This document shows positions 1 to 8,774 of a stretch of DNA of 64,000 nt, one piece after another. The notes below the pieces were generated by a model. That model saw only the letters and a list, made by a program, of their open reading frames with translations, searched no databases and had not been told where the DNA came from. This DNA is from RYN-230 sp963851025. GTDB lineage: Bacteria > Actinomycetota > Actinomycetes > Streptosporangiales > Streptosporangiaceae. Each line of letters starts with the position of its first letter. The stretch's first letter is position 1. The DNA is taken from positions 186,001 to 250,000 of the forward strand of contig CAWKOA010000022.1 in the NCBI GenBank assembly GCA_963851025.1, read 5' to 3'. Made by a program: the position numbers and the translations under genes.

Positions 1-1123
1 GGCGACGCGGTGCTGTTCACCGCGTCCGCGGACGATCCGGCGGCGATCGGCCTGTGGCTCTACCGCCCAGGGCACCCCGGCCGCCCGGACGTCCCCGGCG
101 GCCCGGACGGCCCGGACGGCGGAGCCACGGTGGAGATCAGCCCGCCCGGCGGGGTGCACACCGGGACCCGGGCCGGCGGGACCACGGTGCTGGCCAGCCG
201 GACGATGAGCCAGCCCGGGCCATCCGTCCGTGTCCTCAGGGACCATGCGCGCACAGGCACAGGCGCCCAGCCGGCCGCCGCCGAGGCCGCCCGGATCGCC
301 GTGCTGGCCCAGACGCCGAACGTGCCGGCCCCGCACCCGGACCGGTTCGCGGCCGGCGTCCGGGAGATCCGCAGCGCACTGCTGCTCCCGTCCTGGCACC
401 AGCCTGGCTCGGCCCTGCTGCCGGTGCTGCTCGACCCGTACGGCGGCCCGCACGCGCAGCGGGTGCTCGACACGCAGGGCGCGTTCCTCACCTCACAGTG
501 GCTGGCCGAGCAGGGCTTCGCGGTGCTGGTCGCGGACGGCCGGGGCACGCCGGGCCGCGGGCCCGGAGTGGGACCGGGCCGTCTGGCACGACCTGGCCGG
601 CCCGGTCCTCGAGGACCAGGTCGAGGCGCTGCAGGCGGCCGCCGCGCGCTGCCCTGACCTGGACACCAGCCGGGTCGCGATCCGCGGCTGGTCGTTCGGC
701 GGCTACCTGGCCGCGCTGGCCGTGCTGCGCCGCCCGGACGTGTTCCACGCGGCGGTGGCGGGGGCCCCGGTCACCGACTGGCGGCTGTATGACACCTGCT
801 ACACCGAGCGCTATCTCGGCCTCCCGGACGAGCAGCCGGAGGTGTACGAGCAGTCGTCGCTGCTGGCGGACGCGCCCCGGCTGACCCGCCCGCTGCTGTT
901 CATCCACGGCCTGGCCGACGACAACGTGGTGGTCGCGCACACGCTGCGGATGTCCTCGGCGCTGCTGGCCGCGGGACGGCCGCACCGGGTGCTGCCGCTG
1001 TCCGGGGTCACGCACATGACCCCGCAGGAGGACGTGGCCGAGAACCTGCTTCTCCTGCAGGTGGATTTCCTCCGCGAGACCCTGGGGATGGGCGCTTCGC
1101 TGAGCGGCACCGGGCCCGCGTAA
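1..1123 (+). CDS. S9 family (prolyl oligopeptidase-type) serine peptidase, 5' partial, one frameshift
   Basis: This is the 3' part of a prolyl-oligopeptidase-family serine peptidase; the frame is open from base 1, so the 5' end lies outside the window. The alpha/beta-hydrolase domain is complete: the nucleophile elbow GWSFGG has its serine codon at 692-694, the acid lies in HGLADDNV (about 917-922) and the histidine of GVTHMT is at 1013-1015. The upstream part (VLFTASADDP, GLWLYR) resembles the end of the beta-propeller. The reading frame shifts from frame 1 to frame 2 at the CCC run 562-564; removing one C joins GRGTPGRGP to EWDRAVWHDL, as the family expects. A sequencing error is therefore more likely than a pseudogene. 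The substrate cannot be inferred. Confidence 0.85.
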
Positions 1124-1144
1124 AGGCCCCGTGTAAAGGAGCGG

Positions 1145-1235
1145 TGTAGTGAGAGTCACACGCACCGGGCACCGTCATCCGCCCTAGTGATGATATGCAT
1201 TTGAATTAAGTTTCCAGTGCAGTGTTCCAGTGCAG
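1145..1235. promoter_or_regulatory. Possible control region of the sdh operon
   Basis: The 185-base gap before sdhC holds a CRP-like dyad at 1145-1160 (TGTAGTGAGAGTCACA), whose right half TCACA is perfect and whose left half has two mismatches to TGTGA. Further on, TTCCAGTGCAG is repeated directly at 1212-1222 and 1225-1235 (13-base period), next to the AT-rich stretch around 1190-1212 where a promoter would sit. Which regulator binds is inference; the dyad is weak. Confidence 0.3.
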
Positions 1236-1308
1236 GGCGCGGGCGGGTGCGGGGGCAGCCGGCAGACGCGGAAGCACCCCACTCAGCTCAAGGGCGGAGA
1301 CGTCACCG

Positions 1309-2115
1309 ATGACGCAGGTAAGCCAGGCGCCGGGCAGAACCAGGGCGCAGATCCCGGATCGCACGCTGCGCAAGGACAACTGGCGGCGCGCGCCGATCAT
1401 CACCGCGACGCTGCTGACCATCTGGGTCGCGTACGCGACCGTCCGGGTCTTCATGGGTCACTGGTACTTCGTTCCGCAGTACCACTACCTGACCCCGTTC
1501 TACTCACCCTGCGTCAGCGGTGAGTGCGTGCCGGGGTCGTCCAGCCTGGGCACCTGGATCCCGGCCGTGCCGCCGATCATTCCCTACGCGTTCGTGTCGC
1601 TGCCGTTCGTGCTCGGGTTCCGGCTCACCTGCTACTACTACCGGCGGGCCTACTACCGGGCCTTCTGGCAGGCCCCCACCGCCTGCGCGGTCCGCGAGCC
1701 GCACGCCACCTACAGCGGCGAGACCCGGTTCCCGCTCATCATGCAGAACCTGCACCGCTACTTCTTCTTCATGGCCCTGCTCATCTCGATCCTGAACACC
1801 TACGACCTGACGCAGGCGTTCCGGGGACCCGACGGCAACTTCGGCCTCGGGCTGGGCACCCTGATCATCCTGATCAACGTGGTCTTCCTGTGGGCCTACA
1901 CGCTGTCCTGCCATTCCTGCCGGCACATCACCGGCGGCAGGCTCAAGAACTTCTCCAAGCACCCGGCCAGGTACTGGGCCTGGACCCAGATCTCGAAGCT
2001 GAACGCGCGGCACATGCAGCTGGCCTGGATCACGCTCGGCACGCTGATGCTGACCGACCTGTACATCTTCCTGGTGGCCGCCGGGGTCTTCAGCGATCCG
2101 CGGATCTTCAACTGA
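1309..2115 (+). CDS. sdhC: Succinate dehydrogenase membrane anchor subunit (Sdh1 type)
   Basis: This 268-residue membrane protein is the probable quinone-side anchor of a succinate dehydrogenase/fumarate reductase, placing the SdhAB dimer on the inner face of the membrane. It matches the anchor of the mycobacterial Sdh1 operon in size (about 270 residues) and position before sdhA. Hydrophobic segments lie near residues 22-40, 82-100, 142-162, 180-200 and 238-260, and several conserved-looking His and Tyr residues border them (NLHRYFFF, CHSCRH, LNARHMQ). I chose the ATG at 1309 because GGCGGAG precedes it and it starts with a soluble N-terminus. It is separated from sdhA by only 7 bases, so the three genes form one operon. 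Confidence 0.85.
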   Translation: MTQVSQAPGRTRAQIPDRTLRKDNWRRAPIITATLLTIWVAYATVRVFMGHWYFVPQYHYLTPFYSPCVSGECVPGSSSLGTWIPAVPPIIPYAFVSLPFVLGFRLTCYYYRRAYYRAFWQAPTACAVREPHATYSGETRFPLIMQNLHRYFFFMALLISILNTYDLTQAFRGPDGNFGLGLGTLIILINVVFLWAYTLSCHSCRHITGGRLKNFSKHPARYWAWTQISKLNARHMQLAWITLGTLMLTDLYIFLVAAGVFSDPRIFN

Positions 2116-2122
2116 GGCAGGC

Positions 2123-4035
2123 ATGGCAATGACGGACATCGAACGGCTCCCCTACGACGTCGTGGTGATCGGGGCCGGCGGTTCAGGCCTGCGGGCGGCG
2201 ATCGAGGCCCGCCAGGCGGGCAAGAAGACCGCGATCATCTCCAAGTCCCTGTTCGGCAAGGCGCACACGGTCATGGCCGAGGGCGGCTGCGCCGCGGCCA
2301 TGGGCAACGTCAACCCCAAGGACAACTGGCAGGTGCACTTCCGCGACACCATGCGCGGCGGCAAGTTCCTGAACAACTGGCGGATGGCCGAGCTGCACGC
2401 CAAGGAGGCCCCGGAGCGGGTCTGGGAGCTGGAAGCCTGGGGCGCGCTGTTCGACCGGACCAAGGACGGCAAGATCAGCCAGCGGAACTTCGGCGGGCAC
2501 GAGTACCCGCGGCTGGCCCACGTCGGCGACCGGACCGGCCTGGAGATGATCCGCACGCTGCAGCAGCGGGTGGTCGCGCTGCAGCAGCAGGACGCGAAGG
2601 AACTCGGCGATCCCGAGGCGATGATCAAGGTTTTCGCCGAGACCACGATCACCGAGCTGCTGAAGGACGGCGAGCGGATCGCCGGGGCGTTCGGCTATTT
2701 CCGGGATCGCGGGCAGTTCGTCCTCTTCGAGGCGCCGGCCGTGGTGCTGGCCACCGGCGGGATCGGCAAGACCTTCAAGGTCAGCTCGAACTCCTGGGAG
2801 TACACCGGGGACGGGCACGCGCTGGCCCTGCTGGCCGGGGCCAAGCTGCTGAACATGGAGTTCGTCCAGTTCCACCCCACGCACATGGTCTGGCCGCTGT
2901 CGGTGCGCGGGCTGCTGGTCACCGAGTCGGTGCGCGGTGACGGCGGGGTGCTGCGCAACTCCGAGGGCAAGCGGTTCATGTTCGGCTACGTGCCGGACGT
3001 GTTCCGGGCGCAGTACGCGGAGACCGAGGAAGAAGCCGACCGCTGGTACACCGACCCGGAGCACAACCGGCGCCCGCCGGAGCTGCTGCCCCGCGACGAG
3101 GTCGCCCGGGCCAATCAACGCCGAGGTCAAGGCGGGCCGCGGGTCACCGCACGGCGGCGTGTTCCTGGACATCGCCTCCCGGCTGCCCGCCGAGGAGATC
3201 CTGCGCAAGCTGCCGTCCATGTACCACCAGTTCAAGGAACTGGCCGACGTGGACATCACCAAGGAGCCGATGGAGGTCGGCCCGGCCCAGCACTACGTGA
3301 TGGGCGGGGTGGAGGTGGACCCGGACACCGGGGCGTCCTGCGTGCCCGGCCTGTACGCGGCCGGCGAGGTGTCCGGCGGCATGCACGGCTCCAACCGGCT
3401 GGGCGGCAACTCCCTTTCCGACCTGCTGGTCTTCGGCCGCCGGGCCGGGATGGGCGCGGCCGACTACGTGACCAGCCTGAACGGCGACCGCCCGGCGGTG
3501 GCCGACGCGGAGGTGGCCGCGGCGCAGGCCGAGGCAGTGGCTCCGCTGGAGCGTTCGGGCGGGGAGAACCCGTACACGGTGCACGCCGAGGTCCAGCAGA
3601 CCATGAGCGACCTGGTCGGCATCATCCGCCGGGAGGATGAGATCAAGTCCGCGCTCGCCGAGCTGGAGAAGCTGCGCGCGCGGGCGGCCCACGTCAGCGC
3701 GGAGGGCGGCTCGCGCCTACAACCCGGGCTGGCACCTGGCCCTGGACCTGCGCAACATCATGCTGATCGCGGACTGCGTGGCGCAGGCGGCGCTGGAACG
3801 GCAGGAAAGCCGCGGCGGGCACACCCGCGATGACTTCCCCGGGATGAATCCGGAATGGCGCAAGATCAACCTGATCTGCGCGCTGGACGGCGACCGGGTG
3901 ACGCTCACCCGGCAGCCGCTGCCCGCGATGCGCGACGACCTGATCGCCCTGTTCGACGTGGCCGAGCTCAAGAAATACATGACGGAACAGGAGCTCGCCG
4001 GGCTGCCCGCCGCTGCTCCAGAGGAGACACACTGA
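2123..4035 (+). CDS. sdhA: Succinate dehydrogenase flavoprotein subunit, two apparent frameshifts
   Basis: SdhA oxidises succinate to fumarate and passes electrons from covalently bound FAD to SdhB. The dinucleotide fold VVIGAGGSGLRAAIEA is near residue 10, the FAD-linking histidine is in KAHTVMAEGG, and substrate-site motifs FVQFHPT, VRGDGG and GGNSLSD are all present; about 636 residues if repaired, close to the 646 of mycobacterial Sdh1 SdhA. Two single-base insertions break the frame: an extra A at 3113-3114 (before INAEVKAGRGSPHGG) and an extra T at 3711 (before RAYNPGWHLALDLRN). Both joins restore the family sequence exactly, so I treat it as one functional gene. Its stop overlaps the sdhB start (TGATG), indicating coupled translation. 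Confidence 0.9.
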
Positions 4036-4820
4036 TGGCCTACAAGGCACAGCTCCGGGTCTGGCGCGGTGACGCCGGGCAGGGCTCTCTGGCCGACTAC
4101 TCGGTCGAGGTGAACGAGGGCGAGGTAGTCCTGGACGTCCTGCACCGGCTGCAGGCCACCCAGGCGGGAGACCTCGCGGTCCGGTGGAACTGCAAGGCCG
4201 GCAAGTGCGGATCCTGCTCCATGGAGATCAACGGGCGGCCCAAGCTGGCCTGCATGACGCGGATGAACACGTTCACCGAGGACGAGACCATCACGCTCAC
4301 CCCGCTGCGGACCTTCCCGGTGATCCGGGACCTGGTCACCGACGTGTCGTTCAACTACGCCAAGGCCCGGGAGATCCCCTCGTTCACCCCGGACCCGTCG
4401 ATCGGGCTGGGCGAGTTCCGGATGCAGCAGGTGGACGTGCAGCGGTCGCAGGAGTTCCGCAAGTGCATCGAGTGCTACCTGTGCCAGAACACCTGCCACG
4501 TGATCCGTGACCACCCGGAGAACGAGCGGGAGTTCGCGGGCCCCCGGTTCCTGATGCGGATCGCCGAGCTGGAGATGCACCCGGCGGACGAGGCGGACCG
4601 GCGGGAGATCGCCCAGGACGACTTCGGCCTCGGCCTGTGCAACATCACCAAGTGCTGCACCGAGGTCTGCCCGGAGAACATCAAGATCACCGACAACGCG
4701 CTGATCCCGATGAAGGAGCGCGTGGTCGGGCGCAAGTACGACCCGCTGACCTGGCTCGGCAGCAAGATCAGCCGCCGCCCGCACCACGACACCCCGGCCG
4801 TCCCGGCCAAGAAGAGCTGA
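4035..4820 (+). CDS. sdhB: Succinate dehydrogenase iron-sulfur subunit
   Basis: SdhB (261 residues) carries electrons from the SdhA flavin to the membrane anchor through three clusters. All ligand motifs are visible: the [2Fe-2S] set CKAGKCGSC with a further Cys at KLACM (residues about 52-76), the 4Fe-4S set CIECYLCQNTC (about 144-154) and the final set CNITKCCTEVCP (about 204-215). It begins at an ATG overlapping the sdhA stop by one base after GAGGAGA. It is the last gene of the operon; a strong hairpin begins 26 bases after its stop. The order anchor-flavoprotein-FeS matches the mycobacterial Sdh1 cluster rather than the canonical sdhCDAB. Confidence 0.94.
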   Translation: MAYKAQLRVWRGDAGQGSLADYSVEVNEGEVVLDVLHRLQATQAGDLAVRWNCKAGKCGSCSMEINGRPKLACMTRMNTFTEDETITLTPLRTFPVIRDLVTDVSFNYAKAREIPSFTPDPSIGLGEFRMQQVDVQRSQEFRKCIECYLCQNTCHVIRDHPENEREFAGPRFLMRIAELEMHPADEADRREIAQDDFGLGLCNITKCCTEVCPENIKITDNALIPMKERVVGRKYDPLTWLGSKISRRPHHDTPAVPAKKS

Positions 4821-4846
4821 AACCCCTAGATTCTCCGCAACGAGAA

Positions 4847-4881
4847 CCGTCGCCGGGCCGGTCTTCACGGCCCGGCGACGG
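4847..4881 (+). terminator. Terminator hairpin after sdhB
   Basis: A perfect 13-base-pair GC stem (CCGTCGCCGGGCC at 4847-4859 pairing with 4869-4881) with a 9-base loop lies 26 bases after the sdhB stop. There is no long T tract, which is usual for high-GC actinobacterial terminators. Confidence 0.75.
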
Positions 4882-5021
4882 TGCGCTGCGGCGCGGTAAC
4901 ACCGCCCGCCGCGGGCTGGCCGCTTTCTTAACCGAAACTTTGACCGGCCATCCCAGGGTGCGCTCATCAGGTCGAATACTGTCGGACAGGCTTCCGGAAC
5001 CCCGCGGATGGAAAGGTCCAC

Positions 5022-6131
5022 ATGAGCCATCTGACGTACCTCGAGGCAGCCGTGGTCGGGCTGATCCAGGGGGTGACCGAGCTTTTCCCGGTGTCCAGCC
5101 TCGGGCACAACGTGCTGATCCCGGCGCTCATCGGCGGCAGCTGGGCCAGCGACCTGAACGTGGCCAAGCCCGAATCGCCGTACCTGGCCTTCATCGTGGG
5201 CATGCACGTGGCCACGGCGATCGCGCTGCTGATCTACTTCTGGCGGGACTGGATCCGGATCATCGGCGGCTTCTTCACCTCGCTGGGGCACTGGCAGGGC
5301 TGGCACCCGCGGGTGGCCACCCGCGACGAGAAGCTGGCCTGGATGATCATCCTGGCCACGATCCCGGTCGGCCTGGTCGGCCTGGTCGCCGAGCACACCT
5401 TCCGGGTCCTGTTCGGCAAGCCGATCCTGGCCGCGGTGTTCCTCATCGTGAACGGCGTGATCTTGTACTGCGGGGAGAAGTTCCGCTCCCGGGCTTCCCT
5501 GCGGGCCGACCAGGAAATCGCCGCCGGGCGGGGCGGGGCGCGGGCCGCCGCTGATCCCGGGCGGCCCGGCGGGGCGCCCCCGCCCGGTGAGCTCCGGCCC
5601 GGCGAGCCCGGACCGGGCGCGCAACCGGTGCAGCCGGTAACGGCGGCCCACCAGCCAGCGGGTCACCAGGCCGCCGGGCACGCGCCCGGCCATCAGGCGG
5701 TCCGCGCGGATGAGATCTCGCTCGCCCTGGCCTCCGACGAGCGGCTGTCCCGGATGGGCTTCGTGGAGGCGCTCATCATCGGCACGTCGCAGATCCTGGC
5801 GCTGCTCGCGGGCATCAGCCGCGACGGCGTGACCATGGTGACCGGCATGGCCCGGGGGCTGTCCCGGGAGGACGCGGCCCGGTTCGCGTTCCTGCTCGCC
5901 ACCCCCGTCATCCTGGCCGCCGGGGCGCTCAAGGTGCCCGACCTGGAGGGCCCGCTCGGCAACGGGATCCGCGGCCAGATCCTGCTCGGCAGCATCCTGT
6001 CCGGGCTCGGCGCCTACGTCTCGGTCCGGTTCCTGGTCCGCTACTTCCAGACCCGCACGCTGTACCCGTTCGCCATCTACTGCTTCGTGTTCGGCCTGCT
6101 CAGCGTCATCTATCTCGGCGTGATCAAGTAG
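5022..6131 (+). CDS. uppP: Undecaprenyl-diphosphatase, copy 1 of a tandem pair
   Basis: UppP (BacA) dephosphorylates undecaprenyl diphosphate at the membrane, recycling the lipid carrier for peptidoglycan; it also confers bacitracin tolerance. This 369-residue multi-spanning protein has the first active-site motif QGVTELFPVSSLGH (residues 13-26; Glu and His) and the second motif AGISRDGVTMVTGMARGLSRE. The second motif differs from the common PGTSRSG form, so it belongs to a divergent actinobacterial branch. A long Pro/Ala/Gly-rich cytoplasmic loop sits at residues about 165-225. The ATG at 5022 follows GGAAAGG. The gene is followed 85 bases later by a close paralogue. Confidence 0.88.
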   Translation: MSHLTYLEAAVVGLIQGVTELFPVSSLGHNVLIPALIGGSWASDLNVAKPESPYLAFIVGMHVATAIALLIYFWRDWIRIIGGFFTSLGHWQGWHPRVATRDEKLAWMIILATIPVGLVGLVAEHTFRVLFGKPILAAVFLIVNGVILYCGEKFRSRASLRADQEIAAGRGGARAAADPGRPGGAPPPGELRPGEPGPGAQPVQPVTAAHQPAGHQAAGHAPGHQAVRADEISLALASDERLSRMGFVEALIIGTSQILALLAGISRDGVTMVTGMARGLSREDAARFAFLLATPVILAAGALKVPDLEGPLGNGIRGQILLGSILSGLGAYVSVRFLVRYFQTRTLYPFAIYCFVFGLLSVIYLGVIK

Positions 6132-6216
6132 CGCTTTCCGGGCTTTGCTTTTCCGTACGATGGGTCCTGCCCGCAGGGCGCCCGCACCCTGGCACCCCGC
6201 AGACTGAAAGGCTCCC

Positions 6217-7245
6217 ATGACCCATCTGACCTACCTCGAGGCTGCCATCGTCGGGCTCGTCCAGGGGGTGTCCGAGCTCTTCCCGGTGTCCAGCCTCGGG
6301 CACAACGTGCTGATCCCGGCGCTGGTCGGCGGCAGCTGGGCCAAAGACCTGAACGTGGCCGACGCGAACTCGCCCTACCTGGCCTTCATCGTGGGCATGC
6401 ACGTGGCGACCGCGATCGCGCTGCTGATCTACTTCTGGCGGGACTGGATCCGGATCATCGGCGGCTTCTTCAGCTCGATCCGGGACCGCCGGGTGCAGAC
6501 CCGTGACCAGCGGCTGGCCTGGATGATCATCCTGGCCACGATCCCGGTCGGCCTGGTCGGCGTGGTCGCCGACAAGCCGTTCCGGGAGATCTTCGGCAAG
6601 CCCATCGTGGCCGGGGTGTTCCTGATCATCAACGGGGTGATCCTCTACTGCGGCGAGCGGTTCCGCCCGGCGTCCTCCATCCGGGCCGACCACGACATCG
6701 CCGCCCAGCGGGAGCAGGCTCTGATGCCCGCGGCGGCCGGCGCCCGGCGGCCGCCCGTGCCCGCACCGCCGGGCATGGCCCGCCAGGCCCGGCACGCCTC
6801 CGGCCAGCAGGCCGTGCGGCAGGAGGAGCTGATGCAGGCCATCCAGGCCGACGAGCGGCTGTCCCGGATGGGTTACCTGCGGGCCCTGACCATCGGCGCG
6901 TCGCAGATCCTCGCGCTGCTGGCCGGGATCAGCCGGGACGGCATCAGCATGGTGACCGGCATGTCGCGCGGCCTGTCCCGGGAGGACGCGGCCCGGTTCG
7001 CGTTCCTGCTCGCCACCCCGGTCATCCTGGCCGCGGGCGTGCTCGAGCTGCCCAAGCTGACCGGCCCGGAAGGCCACGGCATCCACGGCCAGATCCTGCT
7101 CGGCAGCATCCTGTCCGGGGTCGGCGCGTACATCTCCGTGCGGTTCCTGATGCGCTACTTCCAGACCCGCACCCTGACCCCGTTCGCGATCTACTGCTTC
7201 GTGTTCGGCCTGCTCAGCGTCCTCTACCTGGGCTTCATCAAGTAG
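6217..7245 (+). CDS. uppP: Undecaprenyl-diphosphatase, copy 2 of a tandem pair
   Basis: This 342-residue protein is nearly collinear with the preceding gene and carries the same motifs (QGVSELFPVSSLGH at residues 13-26; AGISRDGISMVTGMSRGLSRE). The membrane segments are almost unchanged between the copies, while the Pro/Ala-rich loop (about residues 155-200) is about 25 residues shorter and diverged, which marks a fairly old duplication under selection for both products. It has its own ribosome site (GAAAGGCTCCC before ATG) in an 85-base spacer. Its stop at 7243-7245 overlaps the 3' end of the convergent padR gene by eight bases. Confidence 0.88.
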   Translation: MTHLTYLEAAIVGLVQGVSELFPVSSLGHNVLIPALVGGSWAKDLNVADANSPYLAFIVGMHVATAIALLIYFWRDWIRIIGGFFSSIRDRRVQTRDQRLAWMIILATIPVGLVGVVADKPFREIFGKPIVAGVFLIINGVILYCGERFRPASSIRADHDIAAQREQALMPAAAGARRPPVPAPPGMARQARHASGQQAVRQEELMQAIQADERLSRMGYLRALTIGASQILALLAGISRDGISMVTGMSRGLSREDAARFAFLLATPVILAAGVLELPKLTGPEGHGIHGQILLGSILSGVGAYISVRFLMRYFQTRTLTPFAIYCFVFGLLSVLYLGFIK

Positions 7246-7891
7246 CCGGGGCCGGGCGGCCCTGGTCTGCGCCGGCGTGGTCCCCGGGGCCGTGGTCCCC
7301 GGGGCCGTGGATCGATTTCCACCAGCCGACCCCTTCGAGCGTGCCGTCGGCGATCTCCCCGGCCAGGGTGCGGACGTAGCCCAGCTCGGCCTCGCGCAGG
7401 ACGGTGCGGTACTCCTCTTCCACCCAGGCCAGGCGGGGCACGTGCTGCTGCTCGGCCAGCGCACGGGACGCGCGGGCCTGGGCGATCTCCCGCTCCAGCT
7501 GGTCCGCCCGCTCCCGCAGCAGGGTGGCCACGTCCTCGGGCGGCAGGGTGGGCAGGAAGGAGAGCGCGGCCTCGAAGCTGGTGTAGTCCTTGACGGGCGT
7601 GGACAGCAGCTCGGTGAGCCAGTCGTGCAGCTCGATCCGGCCGGCGTCGGTGAGCCGGTAGACGGTGCGCTCGGGGAGACGGCCCTTGCGCTCGGTCTCC
7701 TGGGGGGCGATGAGCTTGCGCTTCTCCAGGGACGCGACCACGGCGTACAGCGAGCCGTAGTTGAGCCGGACGCTCTCGTGCTTCTGGCGCTGGCGCAGCG
7801 TGGTAGCCGCTTCGTAGGGATGCATCGGCCGCTCGGCCAGGCAGACCAGCACGGCGAGGGCCAGCGGGTTGCTGCGGTGGCGGGCGGGCAT
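7238..7891 (-). CDS. PadR-family transcriptional regulator
   Basis: The protein (217 residues) has the PadR winged helix at the N-terminus (ALAVLVCLAERPMHPYEAATTL ... SLYAVVASLEKRKLI, residues about 11-75) and a helical C-terminal dimerisation region (about 95-190, RERADQLEREIAQARASRALAEQQ). PadR proteins are usually small-ligand-responsive repressors. The tail HGPGDHGPGDHAG is coded by two copies of a 17-base repeat (about 7276-7312). The start is the ATG at 7891, 11 bases from a TACTC-N6-GAGTA dyad that recurs before the neighbouring DUF1772 gene, so the regulator probably controls both genes. It is read convergently with uppP copy 2. Confidence 0.85.
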   Translation of the reverse strand: MPARHRSNPLALAVLVCLAERPMHPYEAATTLRQRQKHESVRLNYGSLYAVVASLEKRKLIAPQETERKGRLPERTVYRLTDAGRIELHDWLTELLSTPVKDYTSFEAALSFLPTLPPEDVATLLRERADQLEREIAQARASRALAEQQHVPRLAWVEEEYRTVLREAELGYVRTLAGEIADGTLEGVGWWKSIHGPGDHGPGDHAGADQGRPAPAT

Positions 7892-7902
7892 GCGCGTTAG
7901 CC

Positions 7903-7918
7903 TACTCGTTCCAGAGTA
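7903..7918. promoter_or_regulatory. Putative PadR operator before padR (TACTC-N6-GAGTA)
   Basis: The dyad TACTC at 7903-7907 and GAGTA at 7914-7918 with a six-base spacer lies just upstream of the padR start. The identical architecture occurs at 8466-8481 before the second gene, which supports autoregulation plus control of the neighbour. Binding by this PadR is inferred from position and repetition. Confidence 0.6.
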
Positions 7919-7958
7919 TCTGCCCCAGAGGTCATGTGCGCAGGTCAGCGGGGCCGGT

Positions 7959-8429
7959 TCAGGCCCGCATGGTGTACAGCGCGGTGGCCGCCAGCATCAG
8001 CGCGAAAGCCCCCACCGCCAGCCAGACCCGGACGCTGTTCAGCCGCTCCCAGCGGTCCACCTGCGCGTGCCAGCCGGCCGGGGGCGCGGCCGGGTCCCAC
8101 TCGAAGGCCGCCGCGTTGATCGGCACCGTGCCGCCCAGCGTGACGGCGAGCCAGCCGAGCAGGGCGAGGACCGCCGCGCAGCGGAGCGCCAGGCCGGGAC
8201 CGGCCCCGCCGGCGATCGTGACCGCCACGGCGGTCAGCAGCGTGGGCAGGAAGATCGCCGGGACCAGGACACGCAGCGTGCGGATGAGCCCCTGCCGCAT
8301 CCGGATGTGCGCCTGGTCGCCGAGGCTGGCCAGGGGTCCCCGCACCCCGTAGCGGATCACGAACTCCTCGCCCGCCAGCATCCCGGCGCCGAACAGGTTG
8401 ATGAACCCCAGCACGTCCCCAGCGCTCAT
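7959..8429 (-). CDS. DUF1772 (anthrone oxygenase-like) membrane protein
   Basis: A 156-residue integral membrane protein with about four hydrophobic segments (residues 3-22, 52-75, 85-105, 133-152), the layout of the DUF1772 family, and the family-like stretch VTLGGTVPINAAAFEWDP. Family members are loosely linked to anthrone oxygenases of polyketide pathways, but most are uncharacterised, so no reaction is assigned. I prefer the ATG at 8429, preceded by GGGAG at good spacing, over an upstream GTG at 8450. It sits directly upstream of padR on the same strand and shares its operator motif; PadR-DUF1772 pairs are a recurrent actinobacterial arrangement. Confidence 0.7.
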   Translation of the reverse strand: MSAGDVLGFINLFGAGMLAGEEFVIRYGVRGPLASLGDQAHIRMRQGLIRTLRVLVPAIFLPTLLTAVAVTIAGGAGPGLALRCAAVLALLGWLAVTLGGTVPINAAAFEWDPAAPPAGWHAQVDRWERLNSVRVWLAVGAFALMLAATALYTMRA

Positions 8430-8465
8430 GCGCGTCTCCCAGCTGCTCACTGCCCCAAATAAAAG

Positions 8466-8481
8466 TACTCTAAAAAGAGTA
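8466..8481. promoter_or_regulatory. Putative PadR operator before the DUF1772 gene
   Basis: TACTC at 8466-8470 and GAGTA at 8477-8481 flank the spacer TAAAAA; here the dyad extends to TACTCT/AGAGTA. It lies 37 bases upstream of the DUF1772 start in an AT-rich patch that probably holds the promoter. The same motif precedes padR. Confidence 0.6.
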
Positions 8482-8509
8482 TCCCGACCAGACTGAGGTA
8501 GCCACGGGC

Positions 8510-8620
8510 GTGGGTGTAGGGGTGGGGTGGCGCGGGGATGGGGGTGGCGCGGGGGTGGGGGTGGCGGGTGGGGGTGGCACGGGGACGGGGACGGGGGTGG
8601 CGCGCCTGTTGGGTCGGGGG
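8510..8620 (+). repeat. G-run minisatellite, G-quadruplex-prone
   Basis: More than ten runs of four or five G separated by one to six bases, built from degenerate units such as GGGGGTGGCGCG and GGGGACG. No gene is visible here. It lies between the DUF1772 promoter and the first 207-bp repeat copy. The density of G runs on one strand would allow four-stranded structures. Confidence 0.7.
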
Positions 8621-8774
8621 CATCACGCCCGACCGAGCCCCAGCCCCTGCCCCGCCGAAGTCACGTCCCACCGGCCCCACCAGTCGCATTGGCCACGCGA
8701 CCGGCCCGCCCCCGCCGCAGCCGGCCCGCCTCCAGCCGGGCCAACCCGTCAGCAGTTAGGATCCGACCCCCTAG
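8621..8774. repeat. 207-bp repeat, partial copy 1 (interrupted by the IS)
   Basis: These 154 bases match 9827-9980 and 10034-10187 almost base for base, starting at CATCACGCCCG and ending at the CTAG centre of a hairpin. The missing first 53 bases of the unit are replaced by the G-rich array. The right part of the same hairpin is found after the insertion element, at 9774-9796. Confidence 0.9.

Noticed and set aside
3717..6218. 833-residue open frame on the - strand across sdhB and uppP
   Set aside because: It is a shadow of well-supported genes on the other strand; its sequence is low-complexity and matches no family. At this GC content stop codons are rare in unused frames.
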